From NCBI GenBank assembly GCA_964633145.1, contig CAZWFE010000010.1, forward strand, positions 5,373 to 69,372: 64,000 bases of DNA, in the 5' to 3' direction. Each line of letters begins with the position of its first letter. Within the stretch, counting starts at the first letter, position 1. Position numbers and translations under genes: made by a program. The stretch comes from CAJXSD01 sp964633145 (GTDB taxonomy: Bacteria > Pseudomonadota > Alphaproteobacteria > Rhodobacterales > Rhodobacteraceae). Below are positions 1 through 7,518 of this stretch, piece by piece. The notes below the pieces were generated by a model that saw only the letters and a list, made by a program, of their open reading frames with translations, was not told where the DNA came from and did no database searches.

Positions 1-1
1 C

Positions 2-580
2 ATCAAGGTTTGGCAGGGCGGCATGGCGTTTCATGGTGGCTTGGCCGGTGTGATCCTAGCCGCCTATGTGTATTTCAAAACCCAAAATGTACCGATTGGC
101 CGCGGGGCCGATATGGTGGCATTGTCTGTTCCATTGGGCTTGATGTTGGGTCGATTGGCCAATTTCATCAATGCCGAACTCTGGGGGCGGCCCACCGATA
201 TGCCATGGGGCGTTATTTTCCCCGGCCAAGCGGCACAGACCTGTGGGGATGTCATCGGGCTATGCGCGCGCCATCCATCGCAACTGTACCAAGCCACATT
301 AGAAGGTCTGGTGCTGGCTCTGCTGTTGGCATTTTTGGCATTCAGACGTCAGGCATTGAAAAAAACTGGCCTGATTACGGGTGTGTTTTTCATCGGCTAC
401 GGAATTGCACGCAGCTTTGTCGAGCTGTTCCGCCAACCCGACGCACAATTTCAAAGCGTGGACAACCCGATCGGTTACGCGGTGCAATTTTCTGGTATCG
501 GCCTAACCATGGGGCAATTGTTATCAATCCCCATGATCGTACTAGGACTGGCTTTGGTAATCAGGGCCAAGAATAAATGA
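2..580 (+). CDS. lgt: Prolipoprotein diacylglyceryl transferase, C-terminal part
   Basis: Inner-membrane enzyme that moves a diacylglyceryl group from phosphatidylglycerol onto the lipobox cysteine of prelipoproteins. The frame is open from the window edge (base 2), so only the last 192 residues are visible and about 100 N-terminal residues lie outside. The family signature GRLANFINAELWGR is present, preceded by an HGG motif near the visible start, and several hydrophobic segments follow. An internal ATG at 23 is unlikely to be the start because homology-like sequence continues upstream of it. The stop overlaps the next gene as ATGA (577-580), which suggests one transcript with midA and pgeF. 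Confidence 0.95.
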   Translation: MKVWQGGMAFHGGLAGVILAAYVYFKTQNVPIGRGADMVALSVPLGLMLGRLANFINAELWGRPTDMPWGVIFPGQAAQTCGDVIGLCARHPSQLYQATLEGLVLALLLAFLAFRRQALKKTGLITGVFFIGYGIARSFVELFRQPDAQFQSVDNPIGYAVQFSGIGLTMGQLLSIPMIVLGLALVIRAKNK

Positions 581-1641
581 CGCCTCTGGAACAGATTATA
601 TCAAACGATATTCGCACCAATGGGCCAATGACCGTGTCCCAGTATATGGCGATGTGTCTGTTCCATCCCAATCATGGGTATTATACCCAATCTACAGTCT
701 TTGGGCGCGGCGGTGATTTCATCACGGCCCCAGAAATTTCACAAATGTTCGGCGAACTAGTCGGACTGGCCTTGGCGCAGGCGTGGATTGACGCAGGACA
801 GCCAAGCCCCAGCACGCTGCTTGAACTGGGACCAGGTCGTGGGACATTGATGGCTGATATTTTGCGCGCGACCAAACGTATTCCCGGATTTCATGCCGCA
901 ATAACAATCACCCTATGCGAAGCATCACCCAAGCTGCGCGACATTCAACAACAAACGCTGGTGGGATACGACGTTACATGGATAACGGATTTAACACAGT
1001 TGGATGATGCGCCTTTGTTTTGTGTTGCAAATGAATTTTTCGACGCACTGCCCATTCGCCAATTTCAGCGCGATGGATCCCATTGGCACGAACGTACCGT
1101 CGGATTGCAACAGGATGCGTTGTGTTTCGGGCTTAGCAAATCACCAACAGATTTGCCCCAACTGATGGCCCGCCTCAACGATACATCGCAGGGCGACATC
1201 GTCGAAATTTGCCAGCAGGCCGTCACAATATGCGACCAGATCGGACAGGTCATAAACGCCCAAGGCGGGCTTGCGTTGATTTTTGACTATGGCGATTGGC
1301 GGTCCTTGGGTGATACGTTGCAAGCTGTGCAGAACCATGCCTATTGCGATCCGTTGCAAACCCCGGGGCAAGCCGACATCACCGCTCAGGTCGATTTTGA
1401 GGCATTGGCACAAGCGACACCATCCGCATATTCACGCGTCACCCCCCAAGGTGTTTGGTTGGAACGGCTGGGAATCACCGCACGCGCACAGACATTGGCG
1501 CGCGGTTTATCGGGCGATGCCTTGGATCACCACATACAAGCACATCGCCGCTTGACGCACCCAGACGAAATGGGGACACTGTTCAAAGTTATGGCGTTAT
1601 TTCCAAAAACTGCCAAACATCCCGTAGGGTTTGAACCATGA
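577..1641 (+). CDS. MidA/NDUFAF7-family SAM-dependent methyltransferase
   Basis: A 354-residue class I methyltransferase of the DUF185/MidA family; the eukaryotic relative NDUFAF7 methylates an arginine of a complex I subunit during assembly. The SAM-binding motif ELGPGRG is at about residues 83-89, the family segment GGDFITAPEISQMFGE lies near residues 45-60, and NEFFDALPIRQF follows the methyltransferase core. Start and stop both overlap neighbours by 4 bases (lgt before, pgeF after), so translation is probably coupled. The bacterial substrate cannot be told from sequence; the complex I role is by analogy. Confidence 0.9.
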   Translation: MTPLEQIISNDIRTNGPMTVSQYMAMCLFHPNHGYYTQSTVFGRGGDFITAPEISQMFGELVGLALAQAWIDAGQPSPSTLLELGPGRGTLMADILRATKRIPGFHAAITITLCEASPKLRDIQQQTLVGYDVTWITDLTQLDDAPLFCVANEFFDALPIRQFQRDGSHWHERTVGLQQDALCFGLSKSPTDLPQLMARLNDTSQGDIVEICQQAVTICDQIGQVINAQGGLALIFDYGDWRSLGDTLQAVQNHAYCDPLQTPGQADITAQVDFEALAQATPSAYSRVTPQGVWLERLGITARAQTLARGLSGDALDHHIQAHRRLTHPDEMGTLFKVMALFPKTAKHPVGFEP

Positions 1642-2390
1642 CATTAGAAATCATAACTTCAGATGCACTTGGCCCCGTCCGCCACGGTTTTTTCACACGC
1701 CGCGGTGGTGCGTCGTCTGGGATTTTTGATGGATTAAACTGTGGCGCAGGCAGTTCAGATCAAACCGAAATTGTTGCGATAAACCGCCAGCGCGTCCAAC
1801 AGGCCATGGGCGATCACCCCATGATAGCAGTGTACCAAGTCCATTCGTCAGATTGCATCATCGCCGATTCCGTTCTGACCGCCCCGGTCAAGGCAGATGC
1901 CATCGCCACGAATGTCACGGGCCTGACCCTGTCCGTGCTGACCGCCGATTGCCAGCCCGTTCTGTTTCATGATGCAAAAAACGGCGTCATAGCCGCAGCA
2001 CACGCCGGATGGCGCGGGGCCCTAGATGGTATTTTGACGGATACAGTCGAAAAAATGGAAACACTGGGCGCTGAACGATCCCAAATCGTCGCCGTTATTG
2101 GCCCATGTATTTCACAACCCTGCTACGAAATTGGCGCAGAATTTCGTGATCATTTCATCGAAATTGATCCAAGCTTTGATCGTTTTTTTGCCGCCGGCCA
2201 ATCACCCGACAAATATCAATTCAACCTGCCCATGTTTGGCAAAGACAGATTAGATGCCCTAGGATTACGCCGTGCGATCTGGACAGGACATTGCACATAC
2301 TCTGATGCACAACGGTTTTATTCCTATCGTCGCTCAACGCATTTGGGTCAGGCGGATTATGGCCGTTTGATATCCTGCATCACATTATGA
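1638..2390 (+). CDS. pgeF: Peptidoglycan editing factor PgeF / YfiH-family (laccase-domain) protein
   Basis: A 250-residue member of the YfiH/DUF152 family. In E. coli PgeF removes misincorporated L-serine from muropeptide precursors, and other members have been described as polyphenol oxidases or purine nucleoside phosphorylases. Metal-site motifs are visible: VHSSDC near residue 70, ADCQPVLFHD, AAHAGWRGA with the conserved histidine, and IGPCISQPCYEIG. The start ATG overlaps the midA stop. The gene ends 8 bases before the convergent Lrp gene. Family is secure, while the biochemical activity in this organism is inferred. Confidence 0.9.
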   Translation: MTLEIITSDALGPVRHGFFTRRGGASSGIFDGLNCGAGSSDQTEIVAINRQRVQQAMGDHPMIAVYQVHSSDCIIADSVLTAPVKADAIATNVTGLTLSVLTADCQPVLFHDAKNGVIAAAHAGWRGALDGILTDTVEKMETLGAERSQIVAVIGPCISQPCYEIGAEFRDHFIEIDPSFDRFFAAGQSPDKYQFNLPMFGKDRLDALGLRRAIWTGHCTYSDAQRFYSYRRSTHLGQADYGRLISCITL

Positions 2391-2398
2391 CTGACAGT

Positions 2399-2899
2399 TT
2401 AGGCGTCTTGGGCCAAACGGCTTTCTAAAACATCAAACGGAACACCAGGCTCGTTCTTTTCGCCGCGAATAACCAGCGATGTCTTGACCGACCCCACATT
2501 TGGGGCGCGCAGCAAATCTTCGGTCAGAAAACTTTGGAAACTGCTTAAATCTGGTGCCACGCATTTTAGCATAAAATCGACCTCGCCATTCAACATATGG
2601 CATTCGCGCACCAACGGCCACGACTGGCAGCGTTCCTCAAATGCACGCAAATCGGCCTCGGCCTGACTTTGCAGCCCAACCATAGCAAACACCTGCACTT
2701 CAAAACCCAAGGCACGACTATCGACACGGGCGTGATACCCCTTGATGAACCCCTGCTCTTCTAACGCGCGAACACGGCGCAAACAGGGCGGCGCAGAAAT
2801 TCCCACCCGACGGGCCAACTCCACATTTGTCATGCGTCCATCGGCCTGTAATTCAGACAAAATCAAACGGTCGATTGGGTCAAGTCTTGTCAAAGGCAT
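2399..2899 (-). CDS. Lrp/AsnC-family transcriptional regulator
   Basis: A 166-residue leucine-responsive-type regulator. The N-terminal winged helix-turn-helix (about residues 5-60, with NVELARRVGISAPPCLRRV) is followed by the RAM/AsnC ligand-binding domain (about 65-145, GEVDFMLKCVAPD). The ATG at 2899 is chosen because AGGGGA lies 8 bases upstream; a longer frame to 2938 has no better signal. The gene is divergent from trxB across a 186-base gap holding a 21-bp-spaced direct repeat that may be its own operator. Effector and targets are unknown. Confidence 0.92.
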   Translation of the reverse strand: MPLTRLDPIDRLILSELQADGRMTNVELARRVGISAPPCLRRVRALEEQGFIKGYHARVDSRALGFEVQVFAMVGLQSQAEADLRAFEERCQSWPLVRECHMLNGEVDFMLKCVAPDLSSFQSFLTEDLLRAPNVGSVKTSLVIRGEKNEPGVPFDVLESRLAQDA

Positions 2900-2948
2900 C
2901 AAATTGCGTCCCCTATTTTTAGCGTTGTTATACCACAACCGGACCTCT

Positions 2949-2979
2949 GCGCAATATTATTTCACATCAGCGCAACATT
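2949..2979. repeat. Direct repeat GCGCAAYATT x2, candidate Lrp operator
   Basis: GCGCAATATT at 2949-2958 recurs as GCGCAACATT at 2970-2979, a 21-base period equal to two helical turns. It sits 50-80 bases upstream of the Lrp-family start and in the divergent gap before trxB. Lrp-type octamers often bind such in-phase sites and autoregulate. Binding is inferred; only the repeat itself is observed. Confidence 0.4.
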
Positions 2980-3085
2980 CTTTTGCACCCCAACAAACGC
3001 ACTGTTTCAACAAAAATCCTCTCTTTTCGTGCGGACCACAAATGTCTATATGTCACCCAACACAGATTTAACGAATAGGTCCAAT

Positions 3086-4027
3086 ATGTCACAGACACGC
3101 CACACCAAAGTTTTAATCATCGGCTCCGGCCCCGCGGGCTATACAGCAGGCGTCTATGCCAGCCGCGCAATGTTGGAACCTATCTTGGTTCAGGGCATGG
3201 AACCCGGCGGACAATTAACCACCACCACCGAGGTTGAAAATTGGCCCGGCGAAACCGAAATCCAGGGCCCACAATTGATGGTTAATATGGAATCACACGC
3301 GCGCGCTATGGGCTGCGATGTGGTCACAGATCTGATCACTTCACTTGATCTCAAACAACGCCCCTTTGTAGCCCAGAGTGACAGCGGCATAACCTACACT
3401 GCCGATGCGGTGATATTGGCCACCGGTGCACGCGCAAAATGGCTGGGCCTCCCATCCGAAGACGCATTCAAAGGCTTCGGCGTATCAGCCTGTGCAACAT
3501 GTGACGGCTTCTTTTACCGTGGTCAGGAAATCGTCGTGATCGGTGGCGGCAACACCGCCGTCGAAGAAGCGCTGTTCCTCACCAATTTCGCATCCAAAGT
3601 CACCTTGATCCACCGCCGCGACACCCTGCGAGCAGAAAAAATCCTTCAGGATCGGCTGATGAAAAACCCAAAAATCGAAACTCTGTGGTTCCATGAATTG
3701 GACGAAGTCATCGGCACATCCGATCCCAAAGGTGTCGAAGCCGTTCGTGTCAAACATACCAAAACAGGGCAAACCACCGAAATCCCCTGCAAAGGTGTCT
3801 TTGTTGCCATCGGCCACGCACCCGCCTCGGAACTTGTCACGGAACAACTAGAAACGCATTCTGGCGGCTATGTCTGGGTCGAACCAGGCACAACACGCAC
3901 ATCCGTTCCAGGTGTCTTCGCCGCAGGGGACCTGACCGACATTCATTACCGCCAGGCCGTCACCAGCGCCGGCATGGGCTGCATGGCAGCCCTTGATGCA
4001 GAACGCTGGCTCGCAGAGCACGACTAA
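3086..4027 (+). CDS. trxB: Thioredoxin-disulfide reductase
   Basis: NADPH-dependent flavoenzyme (313 residues) that keeps thioredoxin reduced in the cytoplasm. FAD-binding GSGPAG is at residues 13-18, the redox-active CATC at 136-139, the NADPH-binding GGGNTAVEEA near 154, and the FAD motif AAGDLTD near the C-terminus. Length is typical. The ATG at 3086 gives the standard N-terminus MSQTRHTKVLIIG; a longer frame from 3029 adds 19 residues without family support. It is transcribed divergently from the Lrp gene and is followed by a hairpin terminator. Confidence 0.97.
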   Translation: MSQTRHTKVLIIGSGPAGYTAGVYASRAMLEPILVQGMEPGGQLTTTTEVENWPGETEIQGPQLMVNMESHARAMGCDVVTDLITSLDLKQRPFVAQSDSGITYTADAVILATGARAKWLGLPSEDAFKGFGVSACATCDGFFYRGQEIVVIGGGNTAVEEALFLTNFASKVTLIHRRDTLRAEKILQDRLMKNPKIETLWFHELDEVIGTSDPKGVEAVRVKHTKTGQTTEIPCKGVFVAIGHAPASELVTEQLETHSGGYVWVEPGTTRTSVPGVFAAGDLTDIHYRQAVTSAGMGCMAALDAERWLAEHD

Positions 4028-4035
4028 CAAAAACT

Positions 4036-4065
4036 GGGGCGCGTCGAAAAACTCAGCCGCGCCCC
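4036..4065. terminator. Hairpin terminator between trxB and phzF
   Basis: GGGGCGCG (4036-4043) pairs with CGCGCCCC (4058-4065) around a 14-base loop, 9 bases after the trxB stop. On the minus strand the stem is followed by AGTTTTTG, so it is the stronger rho-independent terminator in that direction (for phzF). It could act both ways. Confidence 0.6.
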
Positions 4066-4090
4066 ATCATTAAAACACCACATCTTTCAT

Positions 4091-4115
4091 TTTTGCCAAA
4101 ATACTCCCGCCGGAG
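4091..4115 (-). terminator. Short GC hairpin plus T-run after phzF
   Basis: On the minus strand CTCC-GGCG-GGAG (4115-4104) is followed by TATTTTGGCAAAAATG. It lies about 50 bases past the phzF stop. The stem is only 4 bp, so terminator function is uncertain. I recall the same CTCCGGCGGGAGTATTTT string as frequent between genes in Rhodobacteraceae, but cannot verify this here. Confidence 0.4.
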
Positions 4116-4162
4116 GCTCCGACAGCAGCCCACTGCACCGCCCTTCGAAAATGTGCCGACCG

Positions 4163-5193
4163 TTACAACATCAGCGCCCCACTCATCAAAACATGGCCCG
4201 TTCCAGCGATGCGCACACCCGCGATTTGCTTTTGCGCCCCCAAAACCTGAACTTGCGCTTGGCCCGGCCGTCCCAGCCAATGCCCCTGTTCTGCGATGAA
4301 ATTACGATCCTCAATCAAAGCATAGCGCCACAGATACGCCGCCATCGCGCCCGTGGCCGATCCCGTAAACGGGTCCTCTGTCGGATTAGGCGGTGCCATC
4401 AATAACCGCGAAAACGTGTCGCCAATTTCTGTGACCCCCTGTAATGTCACCCAAAATGGCTCCATAACGCCAATCGCTGCCCCTGCTTTTTGAAATGCAG
4501 CTAGGGGTTTGGGCTGCAATGTCACACGGCGCAAAACATCATGGGATTTCACGACCGCAATACAAAACGGCAAGCCCGTCGATACAATTTGCGGCGTCGC
4601 AATAATATCATCTGCATCGATCCCCCCAATCGCAGCAATATTTGCAGGATCAACCTTAGGTCCAAAATCCGGCGCGATTTGGGTCATAATAACACGGGGG
4701 TGTCCAAAGCTTTGATCAATCTCGATTGGTATAATTCCAGCACCCGTTTCCAGTGTGATCCGCGAACTAGATAATTTTCCCCGATGCAATAATGACAACA
4801 CCGTGGCCAATGTCGGATGCCCTGCAAAGGGAATTTCGCCCCCTGCCAAAAAATACCGCACCCGAAAATCGGCCGTTTCCGACGTCCCCACAAATGTGCA
4901 TTCCGTCAACGATGTTTCGCGGACAAACGCACAGCATTGATCATCCCCTAAATCTAATGCGTCATGCACAACGGCGCAGCCGTTTCCACCAAACGCCCGA
5001 TCTGTAAAGGCATCAATCCAATCNNNNNNNNNNNNNNNNNNNNNNNNNNNNNNNNNNNNNNNNNNNNNNNNNNNNNNNNNNNNNNNNNNNNNNNNNNNNN
5101 NNNNNNNNNNNNNNNNNNNNNNNCAACGGCGCAGCCGTTTCCACCAAACGCCCGATCTGTAAAGGCATCAATCCAATCACACTGATATTCCAT
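4163..5193 (-). CDS. PhzF-family isomerase, interrupted in the assembly by a false gap
   Basis: Member of the PhzF/diaminopimelate-epimerase-like family of cytoplasmic isomerases; most members have unknown substrates. The start MEYQCDWIDAFTDRAFGGN (ATG 5191-5193) holds the family N-terminus, and GEIPFAGHPTLAT and DPFTGSATGAMAAYLW are the conserved later motifs. A 100-N gap splits the frame, but the 55 bases on its left (4969-5023) are repeated exactly on its right (5124-5178). Collapsing the duplicate gives one continuous 291-residue protein, a normal family length. As written, 155 extra bases shift the frame, so automatic callers would produce two fragments. Confidence 0.88.
5024..5123. other. 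100-N assembly gap inside phzF, flanked by 55-bp identical ends
   Basis: The N-run is bounded by identical 55-bp sequences at 4969-5023 and 5124-5178. Removing the Ns and one copy restores the phzF reading frame. This is the pattern left when two contigs overlapping by a 55-mer are scaffolded with a fixed-size gap, so no sequence is probably missing here. Confidence 0.9.
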
Positions 5194-5267
5194 ATCATTA
5201 GGGTGTCGCAAAACATGCGAACACGCAAATGTTTTATGCGATGTTCACTATACCGCGCAGGTTTGCG

Positions 5268-5486
5268 TTAATGTACCGTGACTGGCGTCAAATCATTTTG
5301 CCGCGCCAAAATAAACGCCAGCTTGCGATCACGGACCAATGCCAACCGTTCGCCAGCTTCGCTATGCACTGCATAGACTTTGTTCTGGCTGGCCAGTTTT
5401 TCACGGATATCCTGTGGCAGGTCTTGGATCGCGACCTCTTTGACATAAACCACGCCATTCTTGGTTGCTTGATTTGCCTGTGCCAT
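5268..5486 (-). CDS. DUF1150-family small protein
   Basis: A 72-residue protein matching the alphaproteobacterial DUF1150 family by its pattern VYVKEVAIQDLPQDIR, VYAVHSEAGERLALVRDR and the C-terminal AFILARQNDLTPVTVH. Function is unknown. It starts one base after the hsp20 stop, and DUF1150 genes commonly follow small heat-shock genes in this order, so it probably belongs to the heat-shock regulon. The ATG at 5486 has a GGGGGAT ribosome site; a longer frame to 5522 overlaps hsp20 and is not needed. Confidence 0.85.
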   Translation of the reverse strand: MAQANQATKNGVVYVKEVAIQDLPQDIREKLASQNKVYAVHSEAGERLALVRDRKLAFILARQNDLTPVTVH

Positions 5487-5487
5487 G

Positions 5488-5904
5488 TTATCCCCCGCGC
5501 TTGATTTTGATCGTTTGCACAACGGTATCGGGCAGGTTTATTGTCAAATCGACATGCAGCAACCCGTTTTCCATAATCGCCTCGCCGACATCAACACCAT
5601 CGGCCAACACGAATGACCGTTGAAATTGGCGCGCTGCAATCCCGCGATGCAAAAACACCCGTTCTTGGGAATCGTCACGCTGACGTCCACGAATGACCAG
5701 TTGCCGATCCTCGACAGTGATAGAAAGGTCATTTTCCGAAAACCCAGCAACCGCCAAGGTAATGCGATAGGATCGATTAGATGTTTGTTCGATATTATAG
5801 GGCGGGTACCCTTCGTTGCCAGATTTCGCTGCGCGTTCTAGCAAGCGTTCTAATTGTTCAAACCCCAACATGTGTGGGTATGTTCCCAAAGTCAGTTTTG
5901 TCAT
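5488..5904 (-). CDS. Small heat-shock protein, Hsp20/IbpA family
   Basis: ATP-independent holdase chaperone (138 residues) that binds unfolding proteins in the cytoplasm. The alpha-crystallin domain covers roughly residues 35-130: YPPYNIEQTSNRSYRITLAV, a GFSENDLSITVEDRQLVI strand pair and the ENGLLHVDL segment. An IxI-like IKI occurs near the C-terminus. The ATG at 5904 follows AAGGAC; the open frame upstream to 6078 is non-coding in appearance. A sigma-32-like promoter lies 61-90 bases upstream, and DUF1150 follows after one base. Confidence 0.94.
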   Translation of the reverse strand: MTKLTLGTYPHMLGFEQLERLLERAAKSGNEGYPPYNIEQTSNRSYRITLAVAGFSENDLSITVEDRQLVIRGRQRDDSQERVFLHRGIAARQFQRSFVLADGVDVGEAIMENGLLHVDLTINLPDTVVQTIKIKRGG

Positions 5905-5964
5905 TGACACGTCCTTATCCAAGCGACAGTCCAGATTTGGCCCCAATTTGGCGGCCTTAGTGAA

Positions 5965-5994
5965 AATATGGGTGTGAATTTTAGGAAATGCAAG
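5965..5994 (-). promoter_or_regulatory. Sigma-32 (RpoH)-type promoter for hsp20
   Basis: On the minus strand CTTGCA (5994-5989), a 16-base spacer and CCCATATT (5972-5965) match the heat-shock promoter pattern CTTGaa...CCcATnT. It lies about 60 bases before the hsp20 start. An rpoH-type sigma gene is present in the same window at 17352-18227. Activity is inferred. Confidence 0.6.
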
Positions 5995-6053
5995 GGCTAT
6001 GCAGATGGCTTTGTGTTTTGTATTGTTAGGGCTTAATGATTCAGAGGATCGTA

Positions 6054-6278
6054 ATGAACGCGCCAACAGAATTTTCAATGAAATCCGACGATGTCTTGCG
6101 GTTTGAATTACAAGTATTTCGCCAAGAGCATCGCGATTTAGATGACGCTATCGCGGCATTGGTCGAAAAAGGCACGGCAGATCAATTGACCTTGCAGCGC
6201 CTAAAGAAGAAAAAGTTGATGCTGAAAGACAAAATTGCTCAGATCGAAGATAGATTAACCCCAGATATTATTGCATAA
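6054..6278 (+). CDS. DUF465 / YdcH-family small coiled-coil protein
   Basis: A 74-residue, highly charged helical protein typical of the DUF465 family (YdcH-like), with the conserved FRQEHRDLDDAI near the middle and LKKKKLMLKDKIAQIEDRL at the C-terminus. Function is unknown. The ATG at 6054 is preceded by GAGGAT; a frame start at 6036 adds six residues without support. It is divergent from hsp20. A weak inverted repeat (CCGG...CACTATAGTG...CCGG, 6284-6303) separates it from purE. Confidence 0.85.
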   Translation: MNAPTEFSMKSDDVLRFELQVFRQEHRDLDDAIAALVEKGTADQLTLQRLKKKKLMLKDKIAQIEDRLTPDIIA

Positions 6279-6330
6279 ATCGACCGGATCACTATAGTGC
6301 CGGCTTTCTATGGGCAAAAGGGCGATTACC

Positions 6331-6822
6331 ATGTCACACATTCCCCCCGTCGGCATCATTATGGGCAGCCAATCCGATTGGCCCACCATGAAATTGGCCG
6401 CTGATATCTTGGATGAATTGGGCATTGCCTATGAAACCAAAATCGTATCGGCCCATCGCACGCCTGATCGTTTATGGGCCTATGGAAAATCAGCTGCCGA
6501 TCGGGGATTGCAGGTGATTATTGCTGGGGCTGGCGGGGCCGCACACCTGCCCGGTATGATGGCGTCAAAAACGCGCGTGCCGGTCATTGGCGTGCCGGTC
6601 CAGACCAAGGCGCTGTCGGGTGTCGATAGCCTTTATTCCATCGTTCAAATGCCCAAAGGGTACCCAGTCGCCACCATGGCCATCGGGGCCGCAGGCGCTG
6701 CAAATGCGGGGCTGATGGCCGCGGGCATTTTGGCATTACAAGACCCTGATTTGGCCGCGCGTCTGGACGCATGGCGCGACGCGCTGTCCGCGTCAATTCC
6801 AGATGAACCGAAAGACGAATAG
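6331..6822 (+). CDS. purE: N5-carboxyaminoimidazole ribonucleotide mutase
   Basis: Cytoplasmic purine-biosynthesis enzyme (163 residues, class I PurE) converting N5-CAIR to CAIR. Visible motifs are GIIMGSQSDWPTM near the start, the catalytic-loop SAHRTPDR at about residue 40, GAGGAAHLPGM and GVPVQTKALSGVDSLYSIVQMP. The ATG at 6331 has AAGGGCG upstream; an earlier ATG at 6310 lacks a ribosome site. The stop codon directly abuts the purK ATG, so the two are co-translated. Confidence 0.96.
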   Translation: MSHIPPVGIIMGSQSDWPTMKLAADILDELGIAYETKIVSAHRTPDRLWAYGKSAADRGLQVIIAGAGGAAHLPGMMASKTRVPVIGVPVQTKALSGVDSLYSIVQMPKGYPVATMAIGAAGAANAGLMAAGILALQDPDLAARLDAWRDALSASIPDEPKDE

Positions 6823-7397
6823 ATGTTAAAACAAGGCGCAACAATTGGTATATTAGGCGGCGGACAGCTGGGTCGAATGTTATCCGTGGCCGCCAGCCGT
6901 TTGGGATTCAAAACCTGTATTTTTGAACCAGGTGGCGATTGCCCCGCATCCCATGTGGCGAATTATCATTTTCAGGCGTCTTATGACGATGCAGATGCGT
7001 TGGAAAAATTTGCAAAATCGGTAGATGTCATTACCTATGAATTTGAAAATATCCCGACATCCGCACTGGATATCCTAGAGGGGTTTTGCCAAATTCACCC
7101 CAATCGCGAAACCCTGCGTGTATCCCAAGATCGCTTGACGGAAAAAGAGTTTCTAAACAATCTGGGTCTAAAAACAGCCCCCTATCAGGCGGTTGATACG
7201 CTGGATGATCTAAATGACGCGACCACGCGCATCGGGGTACCCGCCATTTTGAAAACACGGCGGTTTGGATATGATGGCAAGGGCCAAGCCCGCATCAAAT
7301 CAGCCGCTGATGTGGCATCGGCCTTTGACGATATGGCCGGTGCGCCCGCCATTCTTGAGGGGTTTGTTAATTTCACACATGAGGTTTCCGTGATTGG
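6823..7397 (+). CDS. purK: N5-carboxyaminoimidazole ribonucleotide synthetase, 3' end lost in gap
   Basis: ATP-grasp enzyme that carboxylates AIR to N5-CAIR with ATP and bicarbonate, acting just before PurE. The visible 191 residues contain the N-terminal GILGGGQLGRML, VDVITYEFENIPTSAL, and the ATP-binding RRFGYDGKGQARI, ending inside the ATP-grasp domain at EVSVIG. A full PurK is about 350-360 residues, so roughly 160 residues are missing. The far side of the gap already holds the end of a minus-strand gene, so the missing DNA (about 500 bases) exceeds the 100 Ns. This is truncated by assembly, not shown to be a pseudogene. Confidence 0.93.
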
Positions 7398-7497
7398 NNN
7401 NNNNNNNNNNNNNNNNNNNNNNNNNNNNNNNNNNNNNNNNNNNNNNNNNNNNNNNNNNNNNNNNNNNNNNNNNNNNNNNNNNNNNNNNNNNNNNNNN
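7398..7497. other. 100-N assembly gap after purK (true size unknown)
   Basis: Unlike the other two gaps, its flanks share no repeated sequence. purK is cut on the left, and the stop codon of phnM lies 22 bases to the right. The missing purK C-terminus needs about 500 bases, so the 100 Ns are a placeholder. Confidence 0.85.
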
Positions 7498-7518
7498 GCG
7501 CCCCATTTTATACCGAGG

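Noticed and set aside
2..580. lgt as a truncated pseudogene
   Set aside because: The 5' part is simply outside the window. The frame is open to the edge and all C-terminal motifs are intact.
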